Below, piece after piece: positions 23,685 through 34,100 of a stretch of 53,973 nt of DNA. The position numbers and the translations under genes are program-made. Position 1 is the first letter of the stretch. Each line of letters begins with the position of its first letter. The stretch is from an uncultured bacterium (GTDB lineage Bacteria; Cyanobacteriota; Vampirovibrionia; Gastranaerophilales; JAILCC01). The notes beneath the pieces are model-generated. The model made no database searches and was not told where the DNA came from. It saw only the letters and a list, made by a program, of their open reading frames with translations. The DNA lies in assembly GCA_949283935.1 (NCBI GenBank), contig CASDUJ010000023.1, positions 1 to 53,973 on the forward strand, given 5' to 3'.

Positions 23685-24308
23685 TCAATTTGAAACAACA
23701 AAAATAACTTCTTCAGCAAAAAGATTCGGCAAAAATCTTGTTAAGGGAAATTTTTTTACTTGAGCCCTTGTTGTGTATATACTTTTCAATATTTTTATAT
23801 TTCGTTTTTTGGCAAATTCAAAAAAATCACTAATTGTTAGTAAATGAATATTAGGTGTATCGTACCATTCAAAAGGCAAAATTCTTGATTTGGGCATTTG
23901 ACCTTTGAAAAACAAATGGCATCTAACTCTCCAATAGGCAAAATTTGGAAAACTTACCACACATTTCTTCCCCACCCTAAGCATTTCTTGCATAACATAT
24001 TCCGGATTGTGAGTAGATTGAAGAGTTTGATTTAAAATTACGTAATCATATGATTTATCGGCAAATTCTTTTAGCCCAACATCTATATCTCCTTGAATTG
24101 CAGAAAGTCCTTTTTTTAAACAAGCAATAATATTATCTTGATCAATATCTACTCCTAAACCTTTTATGTCTTTTTGCTCTTTGAGCATTTGTAATAGCTC
24201 ACCACTCCCGCATCCTAAATCTAAAATACGTGAATTGCCCTCAACCATTTTACTAATAAGTGAATAATTTAAATGTAATCCTTTTGATTTTAAATAATGT
24301 TCATTCAT
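23685..24308 (-). CDS. metW: Methionine biosynthesis protein MetW
   Basis: MetW (207 residues) is a SAM-dependent methyltransferase-fold protein that partners MetX in homoserine acylation. The SAM-binding motif [15 protein letters not shown] lies at about residues 28-41, followed by [16 protein letters not shown], and the conserved [20 protein letters not shown] segment that is the MetW hallmark. The start codon lies inside the end of metX (8-base overlap), so the pair is translationally coupled. The substrate of any methyl transfer is not known. Confidence 0.93.
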   Translation of the reverse strand: MNEHYLKSKGLHLNYSLISKMVEGNSRILDLGCGSGELLQMLKEQKDIKGLGVDIDQDNIIACLKKGLSAIQGDIDVGLKEFADKSYDYVILNQTLQSTHNPEYVMQEMLRVGKKCVVSFPNFAYWRVRCHLFFKGQMPKSRILPFEWYDTPNIHLLTISDFFEFAKKRNIKILKSIYTTRAQVKKFPLTRFLPNLFAEEVIFVVSN

Positions 24309-25428
24309 TATCTACATCCTTCAAAAAACTTTTGATAATATTTGTTTGAGTTTCAAATTCAAGTAAAAATGCATCATGCCCGCAAGGTGATTCAATTTCG
24401 CAAAAAGAAACATCTTTGTTTGCATGAACAAGAGCATTAACCATTTCTTTAGATTGAGAAGTAGGAAACAACCAATCAGATGTAAACGACATAATTAAAA
24501 ATTTTGCATTTGTATGTTTAAATGCTTCTTCTAAAGAACCATATTTCCCGCTTAAATCAAAATAATCTACAGCTTTTGTGATATACAAATAACTGTTAGC
24601 ATCAAATCTATCTACAAAAACTTCTCCTTGATGTTGCAAATAACTTTCAACTTGAAAATCAATGTCCATAGTAAAATCTGGTTTTGTTTTATTTTGTAAT
24701 TTTCTACCAAATTTTTTATGCATTGCTTCTTCACACAAATAAGTAATATGTCCTACCATTCTAGCAATTGATAAACCTCTGTCAGGTTTGTTTTCTTTAT
24801 CATAATAATTACCATTTTGCCAATCAGGATCAGAAATAATAGCATTTCTACCTACGGCATTAAAAGCTATTCCCTGAGCAGATAATTTACTCGTTGTTGC
24901 TATCAAAATTGCAGATTCTACCATTTCCGGGTAAGAAATTGCCCACATCAAAGCTTGCATTCCTCCCATAGAACCACCTGCTACACTTAATAATTTTTTT
25001 ACGCCTAAATAATTTATTAATTCTTTTTGAACTTTTACAGTATCTTCTATAGTTATAACAGGGAATTCAATTCCATAAGCTTTTCCAGTCAAAGGATTAA
25101 TGGAAGAAGGTCCCGTTGTACCTTTACATCCACCTAACATATTAGAAGAAATAATAAAATATTTATCAGTATCAAAAGCCTTGCCTGGGCCAATCATATC
25201 ATTCCACCAACCTGGTTTAATATCTTTTTCACTATGATAACCAGCTGCGTGAGCATCTCCTGTTAAAGCATGTAAAACTAAAATTGCATTATCTTTTTTC
25301 CCATTTAATCTACCATATGTTTCGTATGCAACTGTAATTGGCCCAAATTCTTCTCCTGATTCAAGCTTAATATTTTTATCAATTGTATAATATTTAGTTT
25401 CTACTATTCCAACGCTTTGTTTTATCAT
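24301..25428 (-). CDS. metX: Homoserine O-acyltransferase MetX
   Basis: MetX (375 residues) is an alpha/beta-hydrolase that acylates homoserine with acetyl-CoA or succinyl-CoA, the first committed step of methionine synthesis. Catalytic elements are the nucleophile Ser in [12 protein letters not shown] (near residue 156), the Asp in [13 protein letters not shown], and the His in CGHDAFLLE. The N-terminal [10 protein letters not shown] and [10 protein letters not shown] segments are also typical. Pairing with MetW is common where the enzyme uses succinyl-CoA, so acyl specificity is open. The upstream gap (25429-25551) is AT-rich, and no SAM riboswitch is seen. Confidence 0.95.
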   Translation of the reverse strand: MIKQSVGIVETKYYTIDKNIKLESGEEFGPITVAYETYGRLNGKKDNAILVLHALTGDAHAAGYHSEKDIKPGWWNDMIGPGKAFDTDKYFIISSNMLGGCKGTTGPSSINPLTGKAYGIEFPVITIEDTVKVQKELINYLGVKKLLSVAGGSMGGMQALMWAISYPEMVESAILIATTSKLSAQGIAFNAVGRNAIISDPDWQNGNYYDKENKPDRGLSIARMVGHITYLCEEAMHKKFGRKLQNKTKPDFTMDIDFQVESYLQHQGEVFVDRFDANSYLYITKAVDYFDLSGKYGSLEEAFKHTNAKFLIMSFTSDWLFPTSQSKEMVNALVHANKDVSFCEIESPCGHDAFLLEFETQTNIIKSFLKDVDNE

Positions 25429-25551
25429 CTTTTTACCATATAAAGTGATTTGATTTTAGCATTGAAAAAATAAATAAACAAGTTAAAAAAATTCTCAAAT
25501 ATAAAATAAAATATTATATAAACCTACTTTGTATTTTAATTATACAAAAAT

Positions 25552-27285
25552 TTAACATCCGAATTGTTTGTAAACTTCTTTGGCTTCTTTTTCTATGTTA
25601 GGAGTATTTATTTCAAAAACATGAAACCTTGCAGGACCCAAATTCACATTTAATACGCCCTCTGCGACCGAAAATCCGCTTTTTTCTCCATAAGGCATTG
25701 TTAAATCTTTCAATACTTGATTTGCTTTCAAGCCAGGTATTTTAATTTCGCCAACAACATTACCATTTACATCCCTGTTCGCTACTATTAATAAAGTTTT
25801 TCCGTTTTTATGGCGAATATATGATATTATTCTATCACGTGCATCACCTGTTTCTCTTAAAGGAATAAAAGAACCCTTAGTAATAACTTCTTTATATTTT
25901 TCCCTTAATTTAGACATACTAGTCATAAAAGTACCAATTTCAGGATGTTTACCTCCAGGTTTTCTTGACAAATTAAAGATATCTATATGTTCATTATTAG
26001 GTATAGCGTAAGTAAAATCATCCGTAAAACTTTTATCTGCAATTTTACCTGCATAAGAATAGTTATATGTGTCTCCACTTTCAAAACCTGTAACATAATA
26101 AGGATTAGTCATTGGAAGAGTATTTCCTAAACCTGTTGTTAAATTACAATAATCTACACCACCAGATGACATAGGGCTTTTGTCATCGTGAGTAGCAAAA
26201 GATGCAATCAAAGATTTACCTGCAGGAAGTCTGTGAGACATATCTAGATTTTCTATAACATAATCAAATAATTCGCCAGCTTTAAACCAAGATGGGAAAA
26301 TATGATATTGTCCATAATATGCATCAAAACCAACAGCTAAAAGATCTTCTGGTCTATCATGTGGCATATTCAAAATAGGAGATGCATCTTCATATGTGTA
26401 TGATTCTGCTAAAAATGCGAATTCAGGATCTTTACTTCTTGCATAAGAAATTATTTCATCCCAAAATTCAACAGGTTTAGCTCTGGCAACATCTGCTCTT
26501 ATTCCATCTACTTTACATTCAAGCATTAAATCTACAAATTTTTTATGATAATCTATTAATTTTTGATTTAAAATTTTGTTGTCTTTGTCTGAATAAGGCG
26601 CAAACATTCTAATATCTTCCCAACCTTGTGGAACTTCAGGAAGATTTCTTTCATCTACTGCCATTAAATCAGGTCTTGCATTATATAAATCAACTGATGC
26701 ACAACTTGGAAGATCTATCATTACACTTATACCTCTCTTATGGCATTCATCGACAAAATATTTAAAATCTTCTTTTGTTCCTAACATTTTATCAAATGAA
26801 AGATAATCTTCTGGAGCATAAACAGAACCAGCTGTTCCTTTAGCCGCAATTTTACCTATAGGAGTTATGGGAAGTACGTGAAATGTATTAATTCCAAGTC
26901 TTTTTATTTCATCTAATCTTTCCACTGCATTTCTGAATGTACCTATTTCTTCGTTTTCATCAATTAATTCGTTACCATTTTTATCTTTTGCATTAAATGT
27001 TCTCATTATCATGGCATATAAAGAAACTTCATTATTTAAAAATTTAGTACGTAAATTATTTTTCCATTCAACATTTTGTTTGTTTGCATCTTTAATATTT
27101 TCAATAGCTTCGGGCTTTGTTCTATTTATTAAAATTTGTGCATAATTTTTAATAAAATCATTACTCGAAACAACATTACTAGCTTTTTGAGAATTTACAG
27201 GCATTTTGTTTGTTTTGTCTTCTGAAATTTTCCCAACATTTAATTGCATATTACTATTTCCAAAAGAAAGAAAATTAATCTTCAT
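25552..27285 (-). CDS. GH13 alpha-amylase family enzyme with MKIN tag
   Basis: This 577-residue GH13 enzyme has the catalytic set in order: IDLPSCASVD (region I, which lacks the usual Asn-His), GIRADVAR with the nucleophile Asp near 265, FLAESYT with the acid/base Glu near 294, and ATHDDKSP with the stabilising Asp near 367. The TIM-barrel start is seen in SLYAMIMRTFN and RLDEIKRLGINTFHVLPITP. A small C-terminal beta domain ends the protein. There is no classical signal peptide. Instead it begins MKINFLSFGNSN with a variable linker of about 60 residues. Substrate is unclear (alpha-glucan hydrolase or transferase). It is coupled by TAATG to the 871-residue membrane protein, and that gene in turn to another, so all three are one operon. 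Confidence 0.88.
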   Translation of the reverse strand: MKINFLSFGNSNMQLNVGKISEDKTNKMPVNSQKASNVVSSNDFIKNYAQILINRTKPEAIENIKDANKQNVEWKNNLRTKFLNNEVSLYAMIMRTFNAKDKNGNELIDENEEIGTFRNAVERLDEIKRLGINTFHVLPITPIGKIAAKGTAGSVYAPEDYLSFDKMLGTKEDFKYFVDECHKRGISVMIDLPSCASVDLYNARPDLMAVDERNLPEVPQGWEDIRMFAPYSDKDNKILNQKLIDYHKKFVDLMLECKVDGIRADVARAKPVEFWDEIISYARSKDPEFAFLAESYTYEDASPILNMPHDRPEDLLAVGFDAYYGQYHIFPSWFKAGELFDYVIENLDMSHRLPAGKSLIASFATHDDKSPMSSGGVDYCNLTTGLGNTLPMTNPYYVTGFESGDTYNYSYAGKIADKSFTDDFTYAIPNNEHIDIFNLSRKPGGKHPEIGTFMTSMSKLREKYKEVITKGSFIPLRETGDARDRIISYIRHKNGKTLLIVANRDVNGNVVGEIKIPGLKANQVLKDLTMPYGEKSGFSVAEGVLNVNLGPARFHVFEINTPNIEKEAKEVYKQFGC

Positions 27286-29900
27286 TAAGCTTTCCTCCTT
27301 TCTCTATATATATCAGGATTAAATTCATTTCTTTTTCCTATCATTGCTATAGAAATTGCAGTGACTCCACACAAAGCTGCAAAAGCTATTCCAACTTTTT
27401 TGAACCAACCTTGATATGTAAAGATTTTCTTTGCACTATCTTTCATAAATGAACTAAAAGTCTTACCCTCAATACTAGCAACTCTTCCAACTTTTGATTT
27501 GGAAATAGTAAATTCTCCTAATTCATCAATGTTATTAGTTCCGAAGAAATGTAAAAGATGTTTAAATCTAAATCTTCCGTTGTCTAAATAACCTTTACCT
27601 ATTTCCTTAGAACCTTTTAATGCTGCATAAATAGAACTTGTATCTCCTAGTTTAATATTTTCTACATCCTGAGCTGTTAATTTCAAAATACCTCTAAGTT
27701 CATCTAATTTTTGATTATTATTTTTTGCTAGTTCTACTATTTTATCTGCTAGTCCATCTTTGTTAGAGAAAAATAGTTCAAAGTATTCATCAATATAACT
27801 TTCAAATTTTGTTCCTTTTAATGCATTTTTAACTTCATTTCCGGATGGAATAGGAAACTTAGTATTTACATCATCAGAAAGAGCAGGAAGCATAACTCGC
27901 ATAATCTGCGTATTTACATTTATTTTTTTCGCCAAACTTTCCGGAAGCATCTCACTTATTTCAGGAGAAAGCTTACCTAACAAAATATCTACGTATTTAT
28001 AATAATCATCTGTATTTTTAATAACATCTTTGTAATTATCCAGTTTGTTTATAAATGTTTCCGCATTTTCTGAATTAAAAATAATTTTTTTCAACGTTTC
28101 GTAATCAATATTCTGATTATCTTTGGCAGCATTTAATATACTTAAAGCTTTTATTGGAGCAAATAATGTATTGTTGGTACTCATATATTTCGCCAAAATT
28201 TCTTTTCTGCGGATTCCAAGCAACATATTTAATTTTTCACTAATTTCTGCTAATTCGCCAGTTTTGTCATATGCATTTAACATACTTTGCAAAGTATCAA
28301 CATATGACAATGCAAAATCAAGAGCTCTTTCATTTTTTGTGCTTAATTTTGTGGCAATACCTGCCAAATTTTTAATGGTACTCTTTAATCGATCTGGGTT
28401 ATTTACTATACCATCCATAACTTCTCCCAAAATTTTGTTGCTTTGATCAAGAGAAGTACAATTTGCAAGAGCTTTTATAGTTTTTCTGTCCAATTTCAAA
28501 GCTTTTGCAATATCATTTGATGCTTTTTCCCAAATATAAGCATTTGTAGAACTATCTCCGTGTAAAGTATATCGAAAATATTTATCCAAATCCCCAACTA
28601 CTTTTAGTTTATATGTATCAATCATATTAGCTAAGTCTACAAGAATTGCTTTTGTTTTGTCTGTAGAATTTATTTGAACAACTTTTTTTGTTTGTAAAAA
28701 TTCTTGCATATCATCCAAAATTTTGTCCATTTTTCGCGGATTTTTTATCCACCGGTTTGCCTTTATTAAATTATTTAATGAACCAGTTACATAACTATTT
28801 ACTTCTGCAGTAGAATTCAAAGCAATTTCAGTTTTTCCACGCAGAGTTGCAAATTTTTTAGCTTTTTCTGCAAATTTTTCCAAAATTTCAGCAGAAGGTT
28901 CTTGCCCCAAAACCATTTTTGCCAAATCTTTATTAATTTTTTCATCAAGTACAATTTTAAAATCATTTGAATTTGAATTTTCCAAAATATTGTCTATTGT
29001 TTCAGCCAAAAGTGCTCTTAAATTTACATCGTCTGTTTTTTTCATAAATAATTCTTTCAACTCATTTTGAGTTGTTGCTGAGATATTTGGGGTAACTTTT
29101 TTATTAATAATATCAACTAAACTTTGATCATGAACAAGATCATTCATATTTGCAAGCATTTTATTTCTTAAATTAGAAGCATCGAGTTCTTGTTTTCTTT
29201 CTAATATAGGAGTATAAATTACCTTACCTATTTTGTCTGCTGCTAATGATGCTATAAGTGGTGTAGCAAATCCAGCTGTAATAAGAGCAAGCGTATTACC
29301 TTGAATAGCTACTTGACGAGCTTTATTTTCAATAGCTTGTCTTCTATTACGAATATTTCTTGGAACACCTAATTTGTCTCCCATTTTATGAATATCTTTG
29401 TCAGATATTAAATCCCAGCACAAGAATTGAGGATCTTGGAAGAAATTTTTTCTTCTTCCTGCACTACTTTCATACTCTAACCCAAGATCAACTCCTTTTA
29501 GAGCTTTAATAGGAAGATTAATAGCAAGTTTGGGCCACAAAGACATTGCGCCAAACCAACAAGCCAATCCTATGAATTCCATCCCTCTTTTGAAAGGAGA
29601 ACCACTACTAGCTGCCAAAACACCTGCAATACCTAAACTGCCAAGTTTCACAGCTACATCATTAATTCGACCTACAGAATAATCGTTACCTTTCCCTTGA
29701 ATACCATTAGCAAAATATTTTAAAGATTCAATATCGGCTTGAACGGCTCTGCGCAAACTAAACGGATTACTTTTTATTAAATGTCCTTTGGGAGAATAGG
29801 CTTTTACATTTGTTCTCAAAGAATTTTGCAAATAATTTGGAGAAGCATTTTTATTACGTTCTTGCATTATGTTTATGTAAGATTGAATCATAGAAGACAT
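27285..29900 (-). CDS. Large membrane-anchored helical protein, novel family, paralogue of next gene
   Basis: This 871-residue protein has hydrophobic segments at about residues 85-125 and 205-230 and a last span near 840-858 (FAALCGVTAISIAMIG). Between them lies a long, Asn/Lys/Leu-rich, all-helical region of about 600 residues. The block LPIKALKGVDLGLEY (129-143) followed by a WDLI motif (162-165) and a KLGV motif matches the neighbouring gene in order and spacing. Such an architecture, anchored at both ends with a long helical body, suggests a scaffold or spacer in the cell envelope. No known domain is recognised. It is translationally coupled on both sides (TAATG at 27285 and at 29900). 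Confidence 0.8.
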   Translation of the reverse strand: MSSMIQSYINIMQERNKNASPNYLQNSLRTNVKAYSPKGHLIKSNPFSLRRAVQADIESLKYFANGIQGKGNDYSVGRINDVAVKLGSLGIAGVLAASSGSPFKRGMEFIGLACWFGAMSLWPKLAINLPIKALKGVDLGLEYESSAGRRKNFFQDPQFLCWDLISDKDIHKMGDKLGVPRNIRNRRQAIENKARQVAIQGNTLALITAGFATPLIASLAADKIGKVIYTPILERKQELDASNLRNKMLANMNDLVHDQSLVDIINKKVTPNISATTQNELKELFMKKTDDVNLRALLAETIDNILENSNSNDFKIVLDEKINKDLAKMVLGQEPSAEILEKFAEKAKKFATLRGKTEIALNSTAEVNSYVTGSLNNLIKANRWIKNPRKMDKILDDMQEFLQTKKVVQINSTDKTKAILVDLANMIDTYKLKVVGDLDKYFRYTLHGDSSTNAYIWEKASNDIAKALKLDRKTIKALANCTSLDQSNKILGEVMDGIVNNPDRLKSTIKNLAGIATKLSTKNERALDFALSYVDTLQSMLNAYDKTGELAEISEKLNMLLGIRRKEILAKYMSTNNTLFAPIKALSILNAAKDNQNIDYETLKKIIFNSENAETFINKLDNYKDVIKNTDDYYKYVDILLGKLSPEISEMLPESLAKKINVNTQIMRVMLPALSDDVNTKFPIPSGNEVKNALKGTKFESYIDEYFELFFSNKDGLADKIVELAKNNNQKLDELRGILKLTAQDVENIKLGDTSSIYAALKGSKEIGKGYLDNGRFRFKHLLHFFGTNNIDELGEFTISKSKVGRVASIEGKTFSSFMKDSAKKIFTYQGWFKKVGIAFAALCGVTAISIAMIGKRNEFNPDIYRERRKA

Positions 29901-30982
29901 TATTGTTTGCCTCCTACAACACTGTTATTTTTTTCTTTTAGGGAAGTTTTTTTCAATATCATAGCATTTGCCAAAAGAGTCATTCCTACAGCAGCAATAA
30001 TTGCTCCCCTACCCATAATTTTGGAAGCAACTGAACCACCTTGCCATAATTCTTTGAAAGAATTAACAAATGGTTTAGCTATATTTTCTTTAATACCTAT
30101 TCCTAATTTAGCAAATCTATGTTCTGTTGAAGGCTTAAACATATTCACAGTATCTTTGAACAAACTTCTTACATTAATATCAGCAAAACTTTTTTGATAA
30201 GCAAGTCCTAACGCTACAGTAACAAATGGAACAGAAAGCATGTACTTCCAAGAATTTGCCATAATAATAAGTTTTTTAATTTTCCCTTTAAGTTTAGAAT
30301 CAGAATCTTTTTGTGGTTTAGTAACCCCAAATTTTTTGGCTAATTTATCAAAGGTTTCATTTATTTTTTTGTTTTCGTCATAATTATAAAGCAAATCCCA
30401 TCTGGTAAATTCAACACTTTCGAAAACTTTTTGAGTACCTTGTTTTTTGTTATTTGGTAAATTTAAAGGATTACCTTCACGCAAAGCAGTAATTTTTCTA
30501 TATGGCATATTCAAATCAATACCCCTAAACCATTTTACAGGAGCATCTATTGCCATATTTGCAGCTTCTCTACCTACATAATACATCAAAACGCCAGAAA
30601 GAATTTTCTTAAACAAATCATGATTAGCTTTTTTAGCAGAAGGACTAAAATTATTTCTTCCAGCAAGACAAACTGCAGCCAAGCCCAAACCACCTAAATA
30701 ATAAGGGATTTTAGATACTTTAAGATATTCAAAAAAATTAAAATCCGGATCCCCTTTCATTCCTCTATAAACATACCCAGGAGTATTCATTATATTTTCT
30801 ATATTAATTTTAGTTTTTGTAAGCAAATCAGTTTTTCTCAACTTATCTTTTTCTTTTTGTTTAAGAACAAAAAACTCAGGACGACGTTTCATTCCTCCAC
30901 AACGACGTTCTATAGAATCTCTTCTTGCCTCAAAACTATTATTTTTATTTACAATTGCATCAGTTGCTACAACAGATACCAT
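29900..30982 (-). CDS. Membrane protein, paralogue of the 871-residue neighbour
   Basis: This 360-residue protein shares a core with the following 871-residue protein. APVKWFRGIDLNMPY corresponds to LPIKALKGVDLGLEY, and RWDLL to CWDLI, followed by K-K-FGV and a hydrophobic span. Both proteins end in a membrane segment, here GRGAIIAAVGMTLLANAMIL. Hydrophobic stretches lie near 92-112 and 125-145. An in-frame TTG at 31003 is possible, but GAGGTAGG directly precedes the ATG at 30982, so I choose that. It begins the three-gene operon and is divergent from smc. No known family is recognised. Confidence 0.78.
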   Translation of the reverse strand: MVSVVATDAIVNKNNSFEARRDSIERRCGGMKRRPEFFVLKQKEKDKLRKTDLLTKTKINIENIMNTPGYVYRGMKGDPDFNFFEYLKVSKIPYYLGGLGLAAVCLAGRNNFSPSAKKANHDLFKKILSGVLMYYVGREAANMAIDAPVKWFRGIDLNMPYRKITALREGNPLNLPNNKKQGTQKVFESVEFTRWDLLYNYDENKKINETFDKLAKKFGVTKPQKDSDSKLKGKIKKLIIMANSWKYMLSVPFVTVALGLAYQKSFADINVRSLFKDTVNMFKPSTEHRFAKLGIGIKENIAKPFVNSFKELWQGGSVASKIMGRGAIIAAVGMTLLANAMILKKTSLKEKNNSVVGGKQ

Positions 30983-31108
30983 GCCTACCTCTAATAACGA
31001 CAAATATAAGAAATAACCTAATTATTATAAATTGCTATTACAAGAAATCATCTTAATAATATTTTACAAAAAATATAAAAAAATAAAAAAGTTACGTTCT
31101 TAATCTTT

Positions 31109-31137
31109 TTGACAAAACCATGCCTGTAAGGTTTACT
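31109..31137 (+). promoter_or_regulatory. Promoter of smc-scpA-scpB
   Basis: A perfect TTGACA (31109-31114) is followed after 17 bases by TTTACT (31132-31137), a four-of-six -10 box. The smc ATG lies at 31183. The 180-base gap also has to hold the promoter of the divergent membrane-protein operon, which I could not place. Confidence 0.5.
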
Positions 31138-31182
31138 TAATAGTGGGAGATAATCTGAATCAGCTAGGAAAATAAAATTAAT

Positions 31183-34100
31183 ATGCATATTAGAGAATTA
31201 GAAATAGACAATTTTAAATCATGCGCAGGAAAGGTAACCATACCTTTTTGCGAAGGTTTTACGGCTATTGCAGGACCCAATGGATCAGGGAAAAGTAACA
31301 TTATAGACAGCATATTGTTTTGTTTAGGATTATCTGCTTCCAGAACAACTTTTAGAGTAGAAAGTTTAAAAGATTTTATAAGCTGGCACAATGGAAGAGA
31401 AGAAGCATCTGTTAGAATTACTTTTGGAGACAAAAACAATAACGAAATTATGACTGTAAGAAGAGAAGTTAAAAAGACTTCAGCTGGTTATATCAGTTCA
31501 TATCAACTAAATGGCAAAACATCATCTCTTTCAGAAATTCACGAACAATTATTAAAATACAATGTTTCTCCAGGAAGTTACAATGTAGTTATGCAGCATG
31601 AAGTTACCAAAATAACAGGTTCAAGTCCAATAAACAGGAGAAAAATTATTGACGAAATTGCAGGGGTGGCAGATTTTGACAGAAGAATAGAGCAAGCGAC
31701 AAAAGAACTTGACATAGTAGAAGACAGGATTTCGAAATCTTCAATAGTTTTAGGAGAAATAGATATAAGGCTTGAAGTTTTAAAAGCCCAAAAACAAGAA
31801 GCATTAAAATACCAAAAATTAAGAGAAGAAAAGGCACAATATGAAAGTCAAAAGTCTACAGTAAAATATTTTGACATAAAAAATTCCCTTGAAAGAGTTC
31901 ACGAGAACATTCTTGAAACAAACAAAAGCAAAAAGGAACAAGAAAAAGCTCTTGAAAAAGCGGATAAAGAACTAGAAGCAGCCAAATTAAAATTACAAGA
32001 ATTATCCGAACTAGTTAAACAAAAAGGTGAGGACGAACAATTAAGAACAAAAGCACAAATTAACGCACTACAAGGAAACATAAATACAAAGCAGAATTCT
32101 ATAGAATTTATGGAAAATCAAAAAGAAAAAAATCTTTTAGCAATTAAAAATGCAAACTTCAATATAGAAACGCTAAACGGTAAAATAGATGATGCAAAAT
32201 TAAGAATAGAAAACAAAAAGGATGAAATCAAATCACTTGAAAAAAATATTGAGCACGAAAAAGAGGAGCTTGAAAAAGTTTTAAAAGATATAGAAAATGT
32301 AAGTTCTCAAAGTGATGAAAGTGTAAAAAAACGTGCTGAACTAAGAAGCGAACTAGAAAACAAAAAAGATGAAGAAAATAATATACTAAAAGAAATTTTC
32401 CCACTTGAAGAAGACATTCGCAGGTACAATAAAGACATAATAGAAGCTAATGAAATTATTAGCGAATTTGACAATGTTCAAAAAGAAAAGCTGGAAGAAA
32501 AAGATAAACTAGATGTTAAGATAGAAGAATTACAAAAAGAATTAAAAGACTACGAATTAATGCAAAAGAACACTTTAGCTAATTTGGACAATGTTAATGG
32601 AAAGCTTGACGAAGTATACAGGAATCTTAATTTAGCTGTTCAACAAGTAACAAAATTGGAAACACAAAAACAAACGATGGCAGATTTTAATTTTAATCGA
32701 CCCGTTGATTTTATAATAAATTCCAAAATTCAAGGAGTTCACGCACCTTTAGCAAAACTTGGCAAAGTAGAAGACGAATATGAAACAGCTTTAGAAATTG
32801 CAATGGGTGGAAGAATGGCATCAATTGTAGTAGATAATGAAGATGTAGCAGGTATATGTATAGACACATTACAATCTGCCAGAGCAGGACGTGCAACATT
32901 TTTACCATTAAACAAAATAAGAAGAGCCCCAAACAATTTGAATCCTCCGAACATAAATGGAGTAATAGACTACGCCGTAAATCTTATTGATTTTGAAGAT
33001 CAATACTATGATGCATTTTATCATGCTTTAGGCGACACTTTAATTGTTGAAGATAGAATAACTGCTCAGAAACTAATAGGCAAATACAGAATGGTAGTTT
33101 TAGACGGTTCTTTATATGAAAAATCAGCCGCAATAACTGGGGGAAGTATTTCACAAAACAGAATAAAATTTTCGAATAATGAAAATAAAGAATTAGAAAA
33201 CTGCAAGAAAAAACTTAGAGAATTTCAAGACAATGCTGATAATTTAATGAAAAAGAAAACAGAACTTGAAAACAAATTAAATATAATTCGAGGAGATTAT
33301 TCTCTTGCAACTTCAGAATTGGGCAAACAAAGTAACTTAAGAGATAATTTAGTTCAAACATTAACCAATGCTCAAAAAACTCTTGAATCCAAAAAAATAT
33401 TACTAAAAGAAATTACCCCAAAACTTAATGAAAGCAAAGCAAAATTAGATATTCTACAAAAAAAACAAGAGGAAATAAAAACCCAAATTGAAAAACTTCA
33501 AAACGAAATAACAGAAGTAGAAAAAGCTATTCCAGAAGATGAACTATCTAAACTAGACGAACTTAGTGATGCAATAAATGCAGAAATTGCTCGTTTTCGC
33601 ACAAATATTGTCAATGCCCAAAGTGAAATAAACAATATTAACAACGAAATAGGTTTTACAGAGCAATCAATTGAAATGCAAAAAAATCAAATAGACAAAC
33701 TTGAAAAAGAAAACGAAGATTTTGCAAAAAACAAAGGACTCACAGAGGAACAAATAGAACAAATTAAAATTCAAGTAGAAGAATTAAAGATTAAAGTTAA
33801 AGAAATTGATGAAAAATTATATGAGCTTCAAGCTCAAAGAGACATTGTACAAAATGAAGTTTTAGAATATCAAAACCAAAAAAATAATTTAAATTTAAAT
33901 TTAGAAAGAATAGCAGAAAATATAGAAGCTTTAAAAGGCAGAAGAAAAGAACTTGAACCTGAACTTGAACAAATTAGAAATGATTTACTTGAAGCAGGAT
34001 ACCAAATAGCCTCATTAGAACCTGTACAAATATCGACAGAAGAACTGGAAAAAGCAATAAACAAACTTGAAAAAAAGATGGCCGAAATGGGTGATGTAAA

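Noticed and set aside
25429-25551. SAM riboswitch upstream of metX
   Set aside because: The region is almost entirely A and T, without the conserved paired core of any SAM riboswitch class I know.
31003-31003. Longer TTG start for the first paralogous membrane protein and 53164 start for the autotransporter
   Set aside because: In each case a clear ribosome site precedes a later ATG. For the autotransporter the promoter start also leaves no room for the longer form.
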